From Priapulus caudatus (Eukaryota; Priapulida; Priapulimorpha; Priapulimorphida; Priapulidae): DNA of 38,898 nucleotides. Positions 20,701 to 28,800 of the stretch are shown piece after piece. The notes under the pieces were generated by a model. The model searched no databases and was not told where the DNA came from. It worked only from the letters and a program-made list of their open reading frames with translations. Where the stretch lies: the NCBI RefSeq assembly GCF_000485595.1, contig NW_014577912.1, forward strand, positions 136,166 to 175,063. The letters are read 5' to 3'. Made by a program: the position numbers and the translations under genes. The first letter of the stretch is position 1. Each line of letters begins with the position of its first letter.

Positions 20701-21978
20701 GGCTGACTACCTGAACTGACTACTGAATAAAAAGAAGAATAAGAAGAAGGAATAAGAATTAGAAAAAGAAATAAGAATAAGAAATAAGAAGAAAGAATAA
20801 GAATAAGAAATAAAGAAGGACTAAAAAGAAGGAATAAGAATAAGAAATAAGAAGAATGAATAAAAATAAGAAGGAATAAGAATAAGAAGAAATAAGAATA
20901 AGTATAAATTCCCTGCACATTCCAAAGAGAGAATAAACGCCTTGTGAAATACAAGAGAGGGACCCCAAGATACAAGATAGGCCCTACAAGCAACCAGGCA
21001 TTTCGGTTCGACGGTGTCAGGCTCCTACGCCGTGTAACAGTCGTAAAGCCTGGTCGGTTTATCAGTGGTGCAACCTTGGAATAAACTGACAAAAAGTGCA
21101 GTCGCAGCTACCACGACTAATGAATTTAAGGCCAGAATCGACCGATCCAGGAAATCGCAAGATATGGGTGCACATTAGGCTAGGCCTATTACAACCCATT
21201 ATCCTTAAAACTAGCTCTAGTACTATAGCCCGCGTACATTGACTGCCGCAAGGCTATAGAACATTTTCAGCTAGATTTCGCTGCTGCAACAGTTCCCAAA
21301 GTTCCCACAAAAAATTGCTTTACAAAACGCAAAATGATCGAGCTTTTTAACACTTATCTATCTACGTGGACATCTCACCTATCTTTTTGAACACTTTCCA
21401 CAACTTTACACCATGTATTTATGCCTTTAATAGCTTTATTCCTCACAAGTCAGCACTACTGGCTGTACAGTTTGAAATATTGTGCCGTTCGAACGCGTGA
21501 CGTCACCGGATATGTAGGCAAAACACATGGCAGCTATGGTGCATGTATATACAATACCGGTGACGTCACCCGTTCGCACGCCACAATATTTCAAACTGTA
21601 CAGCCAGTAGTGCTGACTTGTGAGGAATAAAGCTATTAAAGGCATAAATACATGGTGTAAAGTTGTGGAAAGTGTTCAAAAAGATAGGTGAGATGTCCAC
21701 GTAGATAGATAAGTGTTAAAAAGCTCGATCATTTTGCGTTTTGTAAAGCAATTTTTTGTGGGAACTTTGGGAACTGTTGCAGCAGCGAAATCTAGCTGAA
21801 AATGTTCTATAGCCCTCCGGCAGTAAATGTACGCGGGCTATAGTGCTAGAGCTACCTTAAAACTAACTAACTATCTAACAAAGCGCCCACCAACCTTGCA
21901 ATCTGTCGGTCCCCCGTGACCCCGGCCTCCTCTGTCACCTCTGTCACCTCTGTCACCTCTGTCACCTCTGTAAGACAT
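6167..21978 (-). CDS. SRSF7: SRSF7/9G8-like SR splicing factor, copy A (5 exons, complete)
   Basis: Exons in transcript order: 21978-21895, 11293-11121, 10743-10504, 7354-7226, 6227-6167. They join into 228 codons plus TAG, all GT-AG, phases 0,2,2,2. Domains: an RG-rich N-terminus with four RGD repeats (residues 4-15), one RRM (about 29-100) with RNP2 IYVGDL and RNP1 GFAFVEFE (64-71), and a CCHC zinc knuckle C122-X2-C125-X4-H130-X4-C135. A Gly/Ser linker follows, then an RS tail. This is the layout of animal SRSF7 (9G8), a nuclear pre-mRNA splicing and export factor; SRSF3 lacks the knuckle. The start is supported by the same CK-junction and phase in the divergent paralog. Intron 1 is 10.6 kb and full of transposons, yet every exon is intact. 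It is probably regulated by an intron 3 poison exon. Confidence 0.92.
6241..6572. repeat. 12 bp minisatellite (minus: gatgaactaatt)
   Basis: About 27 tandem 12 bp units, variants aattgatgaact/aaatgatgaact on the minus strand. It ends 13 bases before the AG acceptor of SRSF7 copy A exon 5. The period of 4 codons explains the open frame on the minus strand. Confidence 0.95.
6667..7023. mobile_element. MITE with TGGTCC-rich inverted ends
   Basis: The left end ggggtagaaataagg and right end (reverse complement) ggggtcgaaataagc are inverted. Both subterminal parts carry repeated ggaccat/atggtcc words. It is resident in intron 4 of SRSF7 copy A. Target duplication not resolved. Confidence 0.6.
7226..7354 (-). 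CDS. SRSF7: SRSF7 copy A exon 4 (RS domain)
   Basis: 129 bp after cttgcag and before gtaacc. It encodes [10 protein letters not shown]... then [19 protein letters not shown], arginine-serine dipeptides for SR-kinase phosphorylation. It is collinear with copy B exon 4. Confidence 0.9.
7635..9060. mobile_element. 1.4 kb TIR element with CAGGGCGTCAAGT ends
   Basis: Inverted ends CAGGGCGTCAAGT and ACTTGACGCCCTG are flanked by direct CGAGTG (7629-7634 and 9061-9066). The subterminal parts hold repeated aaaataggaa words. There is no transposase. It lies in intron 3 of SRSF7 copy A and contains another MITE at 8051-8534. A hAT-like origin is suggested by the CAGGG start only. Confidence 0.7.
8051..8534. 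mobile_element. 484 bp MITE, TA target duplication, nested
   Basis: Terminal inverted repeats of about 28 bp begin AAGCCCGGCGCACATTGCCG on the left and AAGCCTGGCGCACATTGCCG on the right, differing at one base, and are flanked by TA (8049-8050, 8535-8536). The inside holds a directly repeated block of about 55 bp with acattatcgtagcaatgttcc. No coding capacity. It is inserted in the 7635-9060 element. Confidence 0.8.
9067..9720. other. GC-rich part of SRSF7 copy A intron 3
   Basis: More GC-rich and CpG-rich than surrounding intron. It lies directly downstream (in transcript sense) of the conserved poison-exon element, and copy B also has a GC-rich block at 29660-30070 in the same position. No clear exon here; possible intronic regulatory DNA. 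Confidence 0.4.
9721..9810 (-). promoter_or_regulatory. conserved poison-exon element, SRSF7 copy A intron 3
   Basis: On the minus strand, an acceptor (ggctgatgttacag) precedes an exon-like block starting at 9775 with gctcgttcgttgacac. Joined to exon 3 (phase 2) it reads R-L-V-R-stop. 47 of 48 bases around the acceptor equal the matching element of copy B at 29555-29602. The tcgttcgt and acgaacga words can form an 8 bp stem. The donor is unclear: the copy B GTAACG site is GCATCG here. Confidence 0.7.
9811..10503. other. AT-rich part of SRSF7 copy A intron 3
   Basis: No repeats with clear ends and no exon recognised between the conserved element and the exon 3 donor. Confidence 0.4.
10504..10743 (-). 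CDS. SRSF7: SRSF7 copy A exon 3 (zinc knuckle)
   Basis: 240 bp after gttgcag and before gtaggt. It encodes the end of the RRM (CGSRIRVE), the RSRSRF linker, the knuckle [16 protein letters not shown] and a GGS-rich stretch ending RRRSRSAS. Confidence 0.94.
10744..11120. other. SRSF7 copy A intron 2
   Basis: 377 bp AT-rich intron with canonical ends. Its first bases (gtaacaactacatttatt) resemble the start of copy B intron 2 (gtaacgactacttttatt). Confidence 0.6.
11121..11293 (-). CDS. SRSF7: SRSF7 copy A exon 2 (RRM)
   Basis: 173 bp after attgcag and before gtaaca. It encodes [38 protein letters not shown] and on to GLDG, the SRSF3/SRSF7 RRM. It is the same length as the matching exon of copy B, with three amino-acid differences. 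Confidence 0.95.
11986..13084. other. non-LINE insert inside LINE A
   Basis: Interrupts LINE A between linker and RT. It contains no recognised coding sequence. Its right end has a run of ttgacctttgaccc-like words, then a (acgcacggacgg)n tract at 13022-13068, after which LINE A resumes. Probably another mobile element, but its ends are not resolved. Confidence 0.4.
14603..14612. other. assembly gap (10 N)
   Basis: Ten Ns at the left border of the CTG/TTG trinucleotide tract; the true length is unknown. Confidence 0.99.
14613..14835. repeat. (CTG/TTG)n trinucleotide tract
   Basis: Two diverged blocks of ctg/ttg/ctac triplets, each ending ctggtggtggtgttgatgac and gacgctgtttt. The poly-Gln/poly-Leu frames here are not genes. 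Confidence 0.95.
15044..15145. repeat. (GGTA)n microsatellite
   Basis: Tandem ggta units with a few gtta/ggca variants, inside the 14291-15885 element. Confidence 0.95.
17251..17300. repeat. short dispersed repeat shared with 20935-20990
   Basis: cttgtatcttggctccctct followed by cttgtatttcacaaggc at 17260-17297 recurs inverted at about 20938-20980. It truncates the 3' end of LINE A. Confidence 0.6.
17361..19800 (-). mobile_element. non-LTR retrotransposon relic on minus strand (LINE E)
   Basis: Minus-strand fragments in N to C order: a linker at 19757-19497 ([20 protein letters not shown]), RT fingers at 19300-18923 ([27 protein letters not shown]), palm motif [13 protein letters not shown] near 18770, QGTIIGPIL near 18590, the catalytic box LLYMDDILG near 18490, thumb to 17983, and a C-X2-C-X8-H-X4-C finger ([19 protein letters not shown]) near 17530. 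Several frameshifts separate them. The YMDD box and CQGTIIGP motif differ from LINE A and B (FADD; PQGS), so it is another clade, not assigned here. The upstream endonuclease region is missing. Confidence 0.8.
19801..20440. other. AT-rich intron DNA, nothing recognised
   Basis: Between LINE E and the SINE in intron 1 of SRSF7 copy A. It contains two YY1-like words (gccgccatttt near 19970; gccatcttgg near 20272) but no exon. Confidence 0.4.
20441..20735 (+). mobile_element. tRNA-derived SINE
   Basis: A-box tggcccagtgg at 20451-20461 and B-box gagttcaaaccc at 20493-20504, spaced as in tRNA genes. A tRNA-unrelated body of about 200 bp and an A/G-rich tail (aagaataag)n to about 20905 follow. The tRNA part cannot fold as an intact tRNA, so it is read as a SINE. 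Confidence 0.75.
20730..20910. repeat. (AAGAATAAG)n tail
   Basis: Purine-rich simple repeat following the SINE; the open frame on the minus strand is a consequence of it. Confidence 0.9.
21212..21854. mobile_element. 643 bp foldback element with 9 bp target duplication
   Basis: A near-palindrome with arms of about 310 bp around a centre near 21535. The ends begin tagctctag(t/c)actatagcc and both arms contain cagtactactggctgtac or its mirror. Perfect CCTTAAAAC lies on both sides (21203-21211, 21855-21863). Long inverted arms plus a 9 bp duplication are typical of Mutator-like elements. Two TGACGTCA sites flank the centre (21498-21505, 21561-21568). It sits 32 bp inside the exon 1 donor of SRSF7 copy A. 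Confidence 0.88.
21895..21978 (-). CDS. SRSF7: SRSF7 copy A exon 1
   Basis: 28 codons from ATG (21978-21976) to the donor gttggt. It encodes [18 protein letters not shown], then [10 protein letters not shown]. The RGD units come from a 9 bp tandem repeat (agaggtgac). Just upstream, gttacag/ggcac at 21992-21990 looks like the acceptor of a 5' UTR intron. Confidence 0.88.
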
Positions 21979-22150
21979 TGAGGCTGTGCCCTGTAACAAA
22001 CTTGAAGCACAAAGTCTAAGAGTAAGAACAATTTACAATAATAATGTTGAGATAATCAAAACTGATGCGACTCAGTAAAAATTTGACAACCGATCGACGT
22101 AAAGCTTGTTCGTGCAATAAAATGGCTGTCGAAACAAATAGACGATTTTA

Positions 22151-22159
22151 GCGCCATCT
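22151..22159 (-). promoter_or_regulatory. CTCF-like core motif in the divergent promoter
   Basis: GCGCCATCT on the plus strand (AGATGGCGC on minus), the bilaterian CTCF core, 173 bp upstream of the ATG of copy A. Confidence 0.35.
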
Positions 22160-22511
22160 ACACTCATAACTGTTAGGACAAAGCATTATTGAAAGGATAG
22201 GGGTGTCAGAATGTAGAGTTATACACAAACAATGCAAAATCATTCTAACCTATAGTCAAGTACTTTAAAAATGAGAAATTTTCATTATAATACAGAACTT
22301 TTTATAGATCACTGTTTAAATGTATTCGTGTACAAGTATTTTCATCTCACCCACGTCTTGCTGACCCCTTTTTTCCCGTGGCCATCTTGAATGCAGAGTC
22401 AGACACGCTCCCGGTGACGTTGAGAAGAAAGCTTTCTGGCTTGTGTGTTCCTAGTGACAGTAGTGTTAGTTTATGGTTTACGTTAAAAGTAAAAAAGAAA
22501 CGCAGTATTTT

Positions 22512-22734
22512 GTAAGTTTTTTTTATCAAACATGCAAGAGTTTTAACGTATGTGACAGTTGAGTAGCTTTATAACTGTAGCCCTTCGCTCGGCCACATGG
22601 CACATGCCTGTTGCGGAGTAACTGCCAGTCCCTCGGGCTCATGACATATCACATATTATGATATAATAACAATATTAATAATATTTATTTATTTATAAAT
22701 ATTTTCTCGTGTTACATTGTATTTCTTTTTGCAG
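22512..22734 (+). other. candidate 5' UTR intron of SRSF7 copy B
   Basis: Donor GTAAGT at 22512 and acceptor tttctttttgcag ending 22734, with ATG of the main frame at 22792. The exon after it opens with a three-codon uORF (ATG ACA TTG TAA, 22735-22746). Confidence 0.5.
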
Positions 22735-22791
22735 ATGACATTGTAATAATATACTGGTACTAGCCATAAAAGACCTCATCCCAACTCAAGA

Positions 22792-22830
22792 ATGTCTAAC
22801 CGAGGCGGCGGTGGACCGTTAGATTGCAAG
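22792..22830 (+). CDS. SRSF7: SRSF7 copy B exon 1
   Basis: 13 codons, [13 protein letters not shown], before donor gtaggc. The ending G-P-x-D-C-K and phase 0 equal copy A exon 1, which fixes the start although the exon is tiny. Confidence 0.88.
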
Positions 22831-25800
22831 GTAGGCCTAGGTGCCAATGGCAATGGCAATGCCAATGGTGTTGACTGTTGTTGATTTTGTTGTACTACTA
22901 CTTGTAGTTGTAGCGATTGAAATTTGTAAGAATGGAGATGCTATAAAATGTTAACAACTCAAGCCGGCTAGAGATACGTACATTAAGCATCATACATACC
23001 GTATTGCAGACAGGGTCAGCCACGATACCATGGAGCTTAGCAAATTCATCACAGATAATCTACAGCACAGGTCGAGGTCCCAAACGTCAAACAAATAATT
23101 AGGGTCGGGGCAAAAAAACGAGGATGGGGCTTTTCGGCCCATGAAAGCGACCTTCGAGGAGAAGGGGGATCCCTCCACACTAATGCAGGCACTAAGTCTA
23201 AAAAAACTAGACATTTCAACAAAAAAGAAGTTGACGATTCACTTGGACCCAGACCTCACCCCAATGCAATGCGAAGAGGGAAAAATTCGCAGAGCTATGA
23301 GAGCTCAACGACAGGCAGAATTGGAAAAAACCGGCATCAAAAATTTCAAGTGGATCATACTCGGAGATACCTTGAGAAAAGTGTGAATCCCCCAGGAAAA
23401 TCAATAAGACCACACACTTACGAAAAAATCAAGCAAATTGACAAACTAGGCATAATAAAAAAATAATGGATTGGAACATTTATAGAACTACACATGGCTT
23501 AAAGTATTTCTACAGCAACATTGATATGCTCTCCAACAAAAAATCTGAAATTCTTGCCATGGTTGATGTAACTTCTCCTGATATTATAATTTATAGGCCG
23601 AAATAAAAATTAAAAATACAGATGACAACTCGTTAGCGCTTACTGAGCTAGTAATCCCAGGATACGAATGCTGGCCTGATATCATTGGTAACCCGGGCAG
23701 AGGTGTAGTCATGTGGACGAAATGCAGTCTGGACGTTACACAGATCGATGGTTCAATCAAGGTGCATGACAGTATCCTATGCGAAATCCGTCTCCGCAAG
23801 AAGGACAAGCTCTTGGTAGGCTGCATATATGCTGACTAGCTATAAAATGAGAGGGGAAGCCAACACAGTGTCGGTTCTGGAATTCATTGAGCAACAGCAA
23901 GATCTTGGTATTATCACAGACAAACGCCTCTCCTTCGAAGACCATATAAACACACGAAAGTGTGCGCAGCGAAGTGCATAGTTGGCATAATCATGCGCAC
24001 CTTCCATTACATGTCAAAAGATATTTTTAGATTACTGTTCAAATCCATGGTAAGACCCATAATTGAATACGGTAACACGGTATGGGCCCCATTATCAGAC
24101 GAGATCGGCCTCACTAAGAAAATCGAGAGCGTACAACGAAATGCCACCAAACGAGTACCCGGGTTAACTAATCTGCTGTATGATGAAAGGCTACGCCTGT
24201 TAAAATTACCATCACTTTTATACAGAAGAAGACGGGGTGACATGATCGAGGTTTGGAAGCGATTTTGGATTACATGGAAAATACGACGACCAATACGCGT
24301 GGCTAAAACTAGATAGCAACACACTGTCTTAGATACAATAGCCTTAAACTGTATTTAAACGGCAAGTAGATCATACACTCAAAAAGAAATCATTTCGCTT
24401 TAGAACCGTCAGCGATTGGAATTCCCTGCCCGAAGAAATTGTCATATCAAAAACGATAAATGAATTCAAAAACAAAATTGACAGGCACTGGTCCCACCTG
24501 CAATATGACTACCTTAATCACATAGTAATGATGTAATGATCTGATCACATGATGTAATGTATACAATGGGAATTTACCTTCCAACGTATACTCATAATAC
24601 CTACAATACCACGACCACTCGCAATGATGTTTAGAATGACTTAACATCGCGAGGGACTATGAGTAAAATTGAGGCTGGATGTATTAATTAGACCGGATAC
24701 AGGCCCTTGGGCCTATTCTTGTAAACCGCTATTCTATTCTACAGCAAGACCGGCGACATGTCTGTATTTGTCATAAGTTTGTATTTCAGCGCCAGAATGT
24801 TTTGTTTTTGACGTTTTTATTTGTTCTTCTAACTCTCTAAGTCTAAGCAGTATAGTCTGAGACCAGCAATTGTTATAATTATATCAGGAGTGAATAATAA
24901 TATTAAAGCAGTATGACTCACTCGAAACACAAGAAATTCAACATTTCCATTCCCAAATTTACCTATGATTTATTCCAAAATCCAAAAAAAATGACATCAG
25001 AACTAGCACTAACATCCAATTTGCCCGTCACACTTTACTTTGTATCGGTATCTCTTCTAATTGTGTAGTTATAGCTTCGAACGTCAGACATGATTTTAGT
25101 CATTGACACGGTAAAGTGGCTAATGTTCCCACGTAATAGCGCGAACAAGAGACAGCTCGCGGGGATAACGCTATTGGCAGGGTTCGGCAGGGATTTGCAA
25201 CTCACAAATTCTCGCGAGATCACATTGTAAAAACTGCCAAAATGTCACCAAAACGAAAGCTTCTCATTATGGATAATTTCATATAACTGTATGGCATATA
25301 TGACATCTGTTTATCTGCACTCCCAGCGGTCAGAGCCCGCTACTAATTTGCGAGTCGCAAATCCCTGCCGAGCTCTGCCAATGGGTGTTGCAGAGCAAGC
25401 TGCCTCCTGTTGACGCTATTGCAGGTGAATGTTGGCCACTTTACGGTGTCACTGATTAAAACCATGTCTGACGTTCGGAGCAATAACGATACAGAGTAAA
25501 GTGTGTGGGAAATTTGGATGTACAGCACTAGTTCTATGGTCAGGTTAGTTGGGTTTTGCGTAATAAATTGTAGTAAATTTTGGGCACAGAAATGTTGAAT
25601 TTCTTGTGTTTCGAACGAGTCATACTCTATTATTATTCACTTCTGATTATATATTATCAAGAGTGTATGAAGAAGGAGAGCGTACAACGGTGAAATGCTG
25701 AAACCATGTTGCAGTATTAGTCGAATTAATAAACATTCCCCGTTTTATTTTGACGATTCTTTGCAGTATTAATAATTATTGATCAGCTGTCCTACCTTGT

Positions 25801-28800
25801 TAATATAAAACAAACCGCATGTCCCTACGATGCCTCTACGCTGAAATAATGAGCGGTGAAAATCTGGTATTTTCGCCGAAAACCGACTCAAGATCAGTTT
25901 TACTGCGCCTGTCTCTCGTTTTGTGGACTGTATGTTGCTTCCGGTCGCCGCTGTGTAGCGCTGACTCGATACGTTATTACTACAGTGTTACTACATCCAG
26001 CGTAAGGGGCGGGTCATCGCCACAAAGAATCGTCAAAATAAAATGGGCAAAGTTTATTAATTCGATTAATACTGCAGCATGGTTTCAGCATTTCACCGTT
26101 GTACGCTCTCCTTCTTAATACGTTTGGAAAAATTAAAGACGGTTTACGTAGGTAAGGTAACGTGTATGACTACTGCATTATACATAGTCAATTCCCCCTC
26201 CCTCACTGTACTCGCTCATGAATCGCTATGATATATGTAACTAAATTGTATTAAAAAGGAAACCATTAATAAGTTGTTAATACTGATATACTGATATTTG
26301 GGTATTTCATTGTATGCGTCCAGGTTTATGTGGGCGATCTAGGGAGTGGTGCTACGAAGCACGACTTGGAGCAGGCGTTTGGCTATTACGGGCCGCTGCG
26401 TAATGTCTGGGTGGCTCGCAATCCTCCAGGATTCGCCTTTGTGGAATTTGAGGACAATCGAGATGCTGAGGATGCCGTCAGGGGCCTGGATGGACGGTAA
26501 CGACTACTTTTATTCTGCTAAAAAATATTAAGATAATAGTCTTCGAGTTGCAAAACGACGATCAGGGTTAGACACTAACCATTTTAGTTCACTAGTCCAC
26601 AGGACTAGTAAAAGAAAAAATGTACTAGTCCTTCCAAGATTCTACTAGTCCTGCCGAAGGACTCTTACTAGGCGCAAAGCGACGAGCATTGTGATTTGTG
26701 GGGAGGTAGGTGGGGTAGGAGGGTGGAGCCCCCCTTCTGCTAGGGGGTACAGGGGGTCTCTCCCAGGGTACAAGGGGTGTCCCCCAGAAAGTTTTGTAAA
26801 AGACATTCAATTGTATAAAATACATGTAACTTTGATATGGATCATAAGATTAAAATTTAAATTAAATAAAATTTAAATTCGAAAATAAAATTTCGGCCTA
26901 CTTTGATGAGAAATCTGTGGATCCGTCACTTATCACAGAAAGGAATTTGGCCTCATTTATAGCTACAAACTGTTCCCGGCGCCTTGTATCGGCTATCGCC
27001 GTAATGAACCTCTGGCAGGCCTTGTCGGTGAGGTAAGTGCTGCCGACATCTAACCCCTTGGCCTTGTCAAGCTGGCACAGCTTGACGTAATCGGTCTAGG
27101 CCCTGCCGTTTTTTCCAATAGCATGTGCATTTTTAATGGGGTCGCGAATTTTATAATCGGCGTGGTCATTATGATGTGCGCGGCGTTGGCCAGTTCGTAT
27201 CATGACATAAACAATGGCGTCTAGTTAGAAGGGAAAAGGTAAATGAATGAAATCAGGCGTGTTGCAAGAGTAGTGAGTGCAAAGACATCTGGAGGAAAGC
27301 TGCTCTGGTCACGTACGTGCGTGGTTTCGTGGAACTTAGCACACCGCGTGCGTGGGTGCTGCTGCACGTACCGTGCGCGCGTGCGTGTTCACTATGCGGT
27401 GCGCGTGTGCACTAAACGTGCGTGCGTGATATGCACGGTCACGTGTGTGCACGTTAACGTTGCGTCGTTGACATAGGCACGTACAGTGCACGTGTGTGCA
27501 GTGGTGTGCAGTTACTGTGCGGGCTCGTGCGCTGAAGTGCCACGATGACACGTGCGTGGTGTGCGTGACGCTTGTAGTTGTGTGCAGTGCGGTGTCACGT
27601 TACAGTGGGCGGAGTACGTGTCACCGTCAGTGCGTGCGTATGCCACGTACCGTGCTGCGTTTATGCACGTACACGTGGTAGCGTATGCCGTTACTAGCGT
27701 GCGTGCGTATGCAGCGTACATGTGCGTGGCGCGCGTGTCGTGTGTTGTGTATCGTAGTGTGACCAATAACGTGCCTGCGGTGCGTCGTGGCATCGTTACA
27801 GGGAAGTGCGTACGTGGGAGCTTACACGTGCCAGTGTGCGTGCGGTGCGTGTGCACGTAAGTCGTGAGTGCGGGTGCGATGAGGAACTTTGCGCGTGCGT
27901 TGGTTGCACGCGTTTAACGCTGCGGCTGGTGGCGTACCTGTGCACGTCACGTTAGCGGCAGGTGCGTGGGTGGTGTTGCCGTACACCGTGCGGTGCGTGT
28001 GGACGCTCACACGTGTGTGCGTGGTGATGGCGTGTTGTGCACGTACAGTGTGGTGCGGTGCGATGTGCACGTACATCAGCTTGACGGGTGGGTGCTGCCA
28101 GTTTACTAACCTCTTTCGTATTCGCCCCACACACGTTCAATCTCAGTTTATCGCAAGGTCACTTGGCCGACCCAGATTCGTGCAGGCAATGGTCCTGTGC
28201 TTTGTTTTTGTAGAATCTTTTCTGTGGCCCCTCGGAAGCTATCAGTGCGCGATTAAACAGTTTCAAAGATAGGTTTTGATGAGTACCGGTGAAAGAAATA
28301 CTACAGAGGCCCTTTACAGGCCGTGCAACAGGGTCTACTTTGGCCTGTGGTACAGTTACTCATAACGGCGTATGACGATTTCACGCTGGACTGGAACGCA
28401 CGCATCATTGTTCGTTACTCTATGCATAGAACGTGGCATCCTTATTTTCTCTCCTGCAGGATTTACGTTTTGGAAGGGTGGAGGGGAGGCGTCAAATTTG
28501 CCACATAACAACTTGATGTTGAGAGTATATACTTATTGTGATAAATTCTGGTATCTATATTGGTTGGCACTCTATTTGTATCACTGCTTCAAGTACACAC
28601 GCATGCGATGTGGTTGCGATGTAAATTACCTTGCTATGAGGAGCGTACTAACTGAGTTGTTGCGTAGTCATGTTCTCAATCGACGTTCTGTTCTATGTCA
28701 ACAGCTGTCAAGCGATCGATCCATAGACTGGGTTCGTGGTCCCATTGTTTTTAACAATGTTTGTACTGCCGTAGTAGGGTCTAGCATGCTTAGAGGGGAA

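Larger units (their letters stand above)
21979..22791. promoter_or_regulatory. shared upstream region of the divergent SRSF7 pair
   Basis: 813 bp between the two start codons. It holds a CTCF-like GCGCCATCT (22151-22159), a YY1-like GCCATCTTG (22381-22389), a polypyrimidine ccccttttttccc stretch (22366-22378) and a candidate 5' UTR intron on the plus side. No TATA box at a convincing distance. Bidirectional promoter function is inferred from the layout. Confidence 0.6.

Noticed and set aside
27496-28272. Several 60-127 codon frames on both strands
   Set aside because: All fall in the GTGC-rich domain of the hAT relic, where stop codons are rare by composition.
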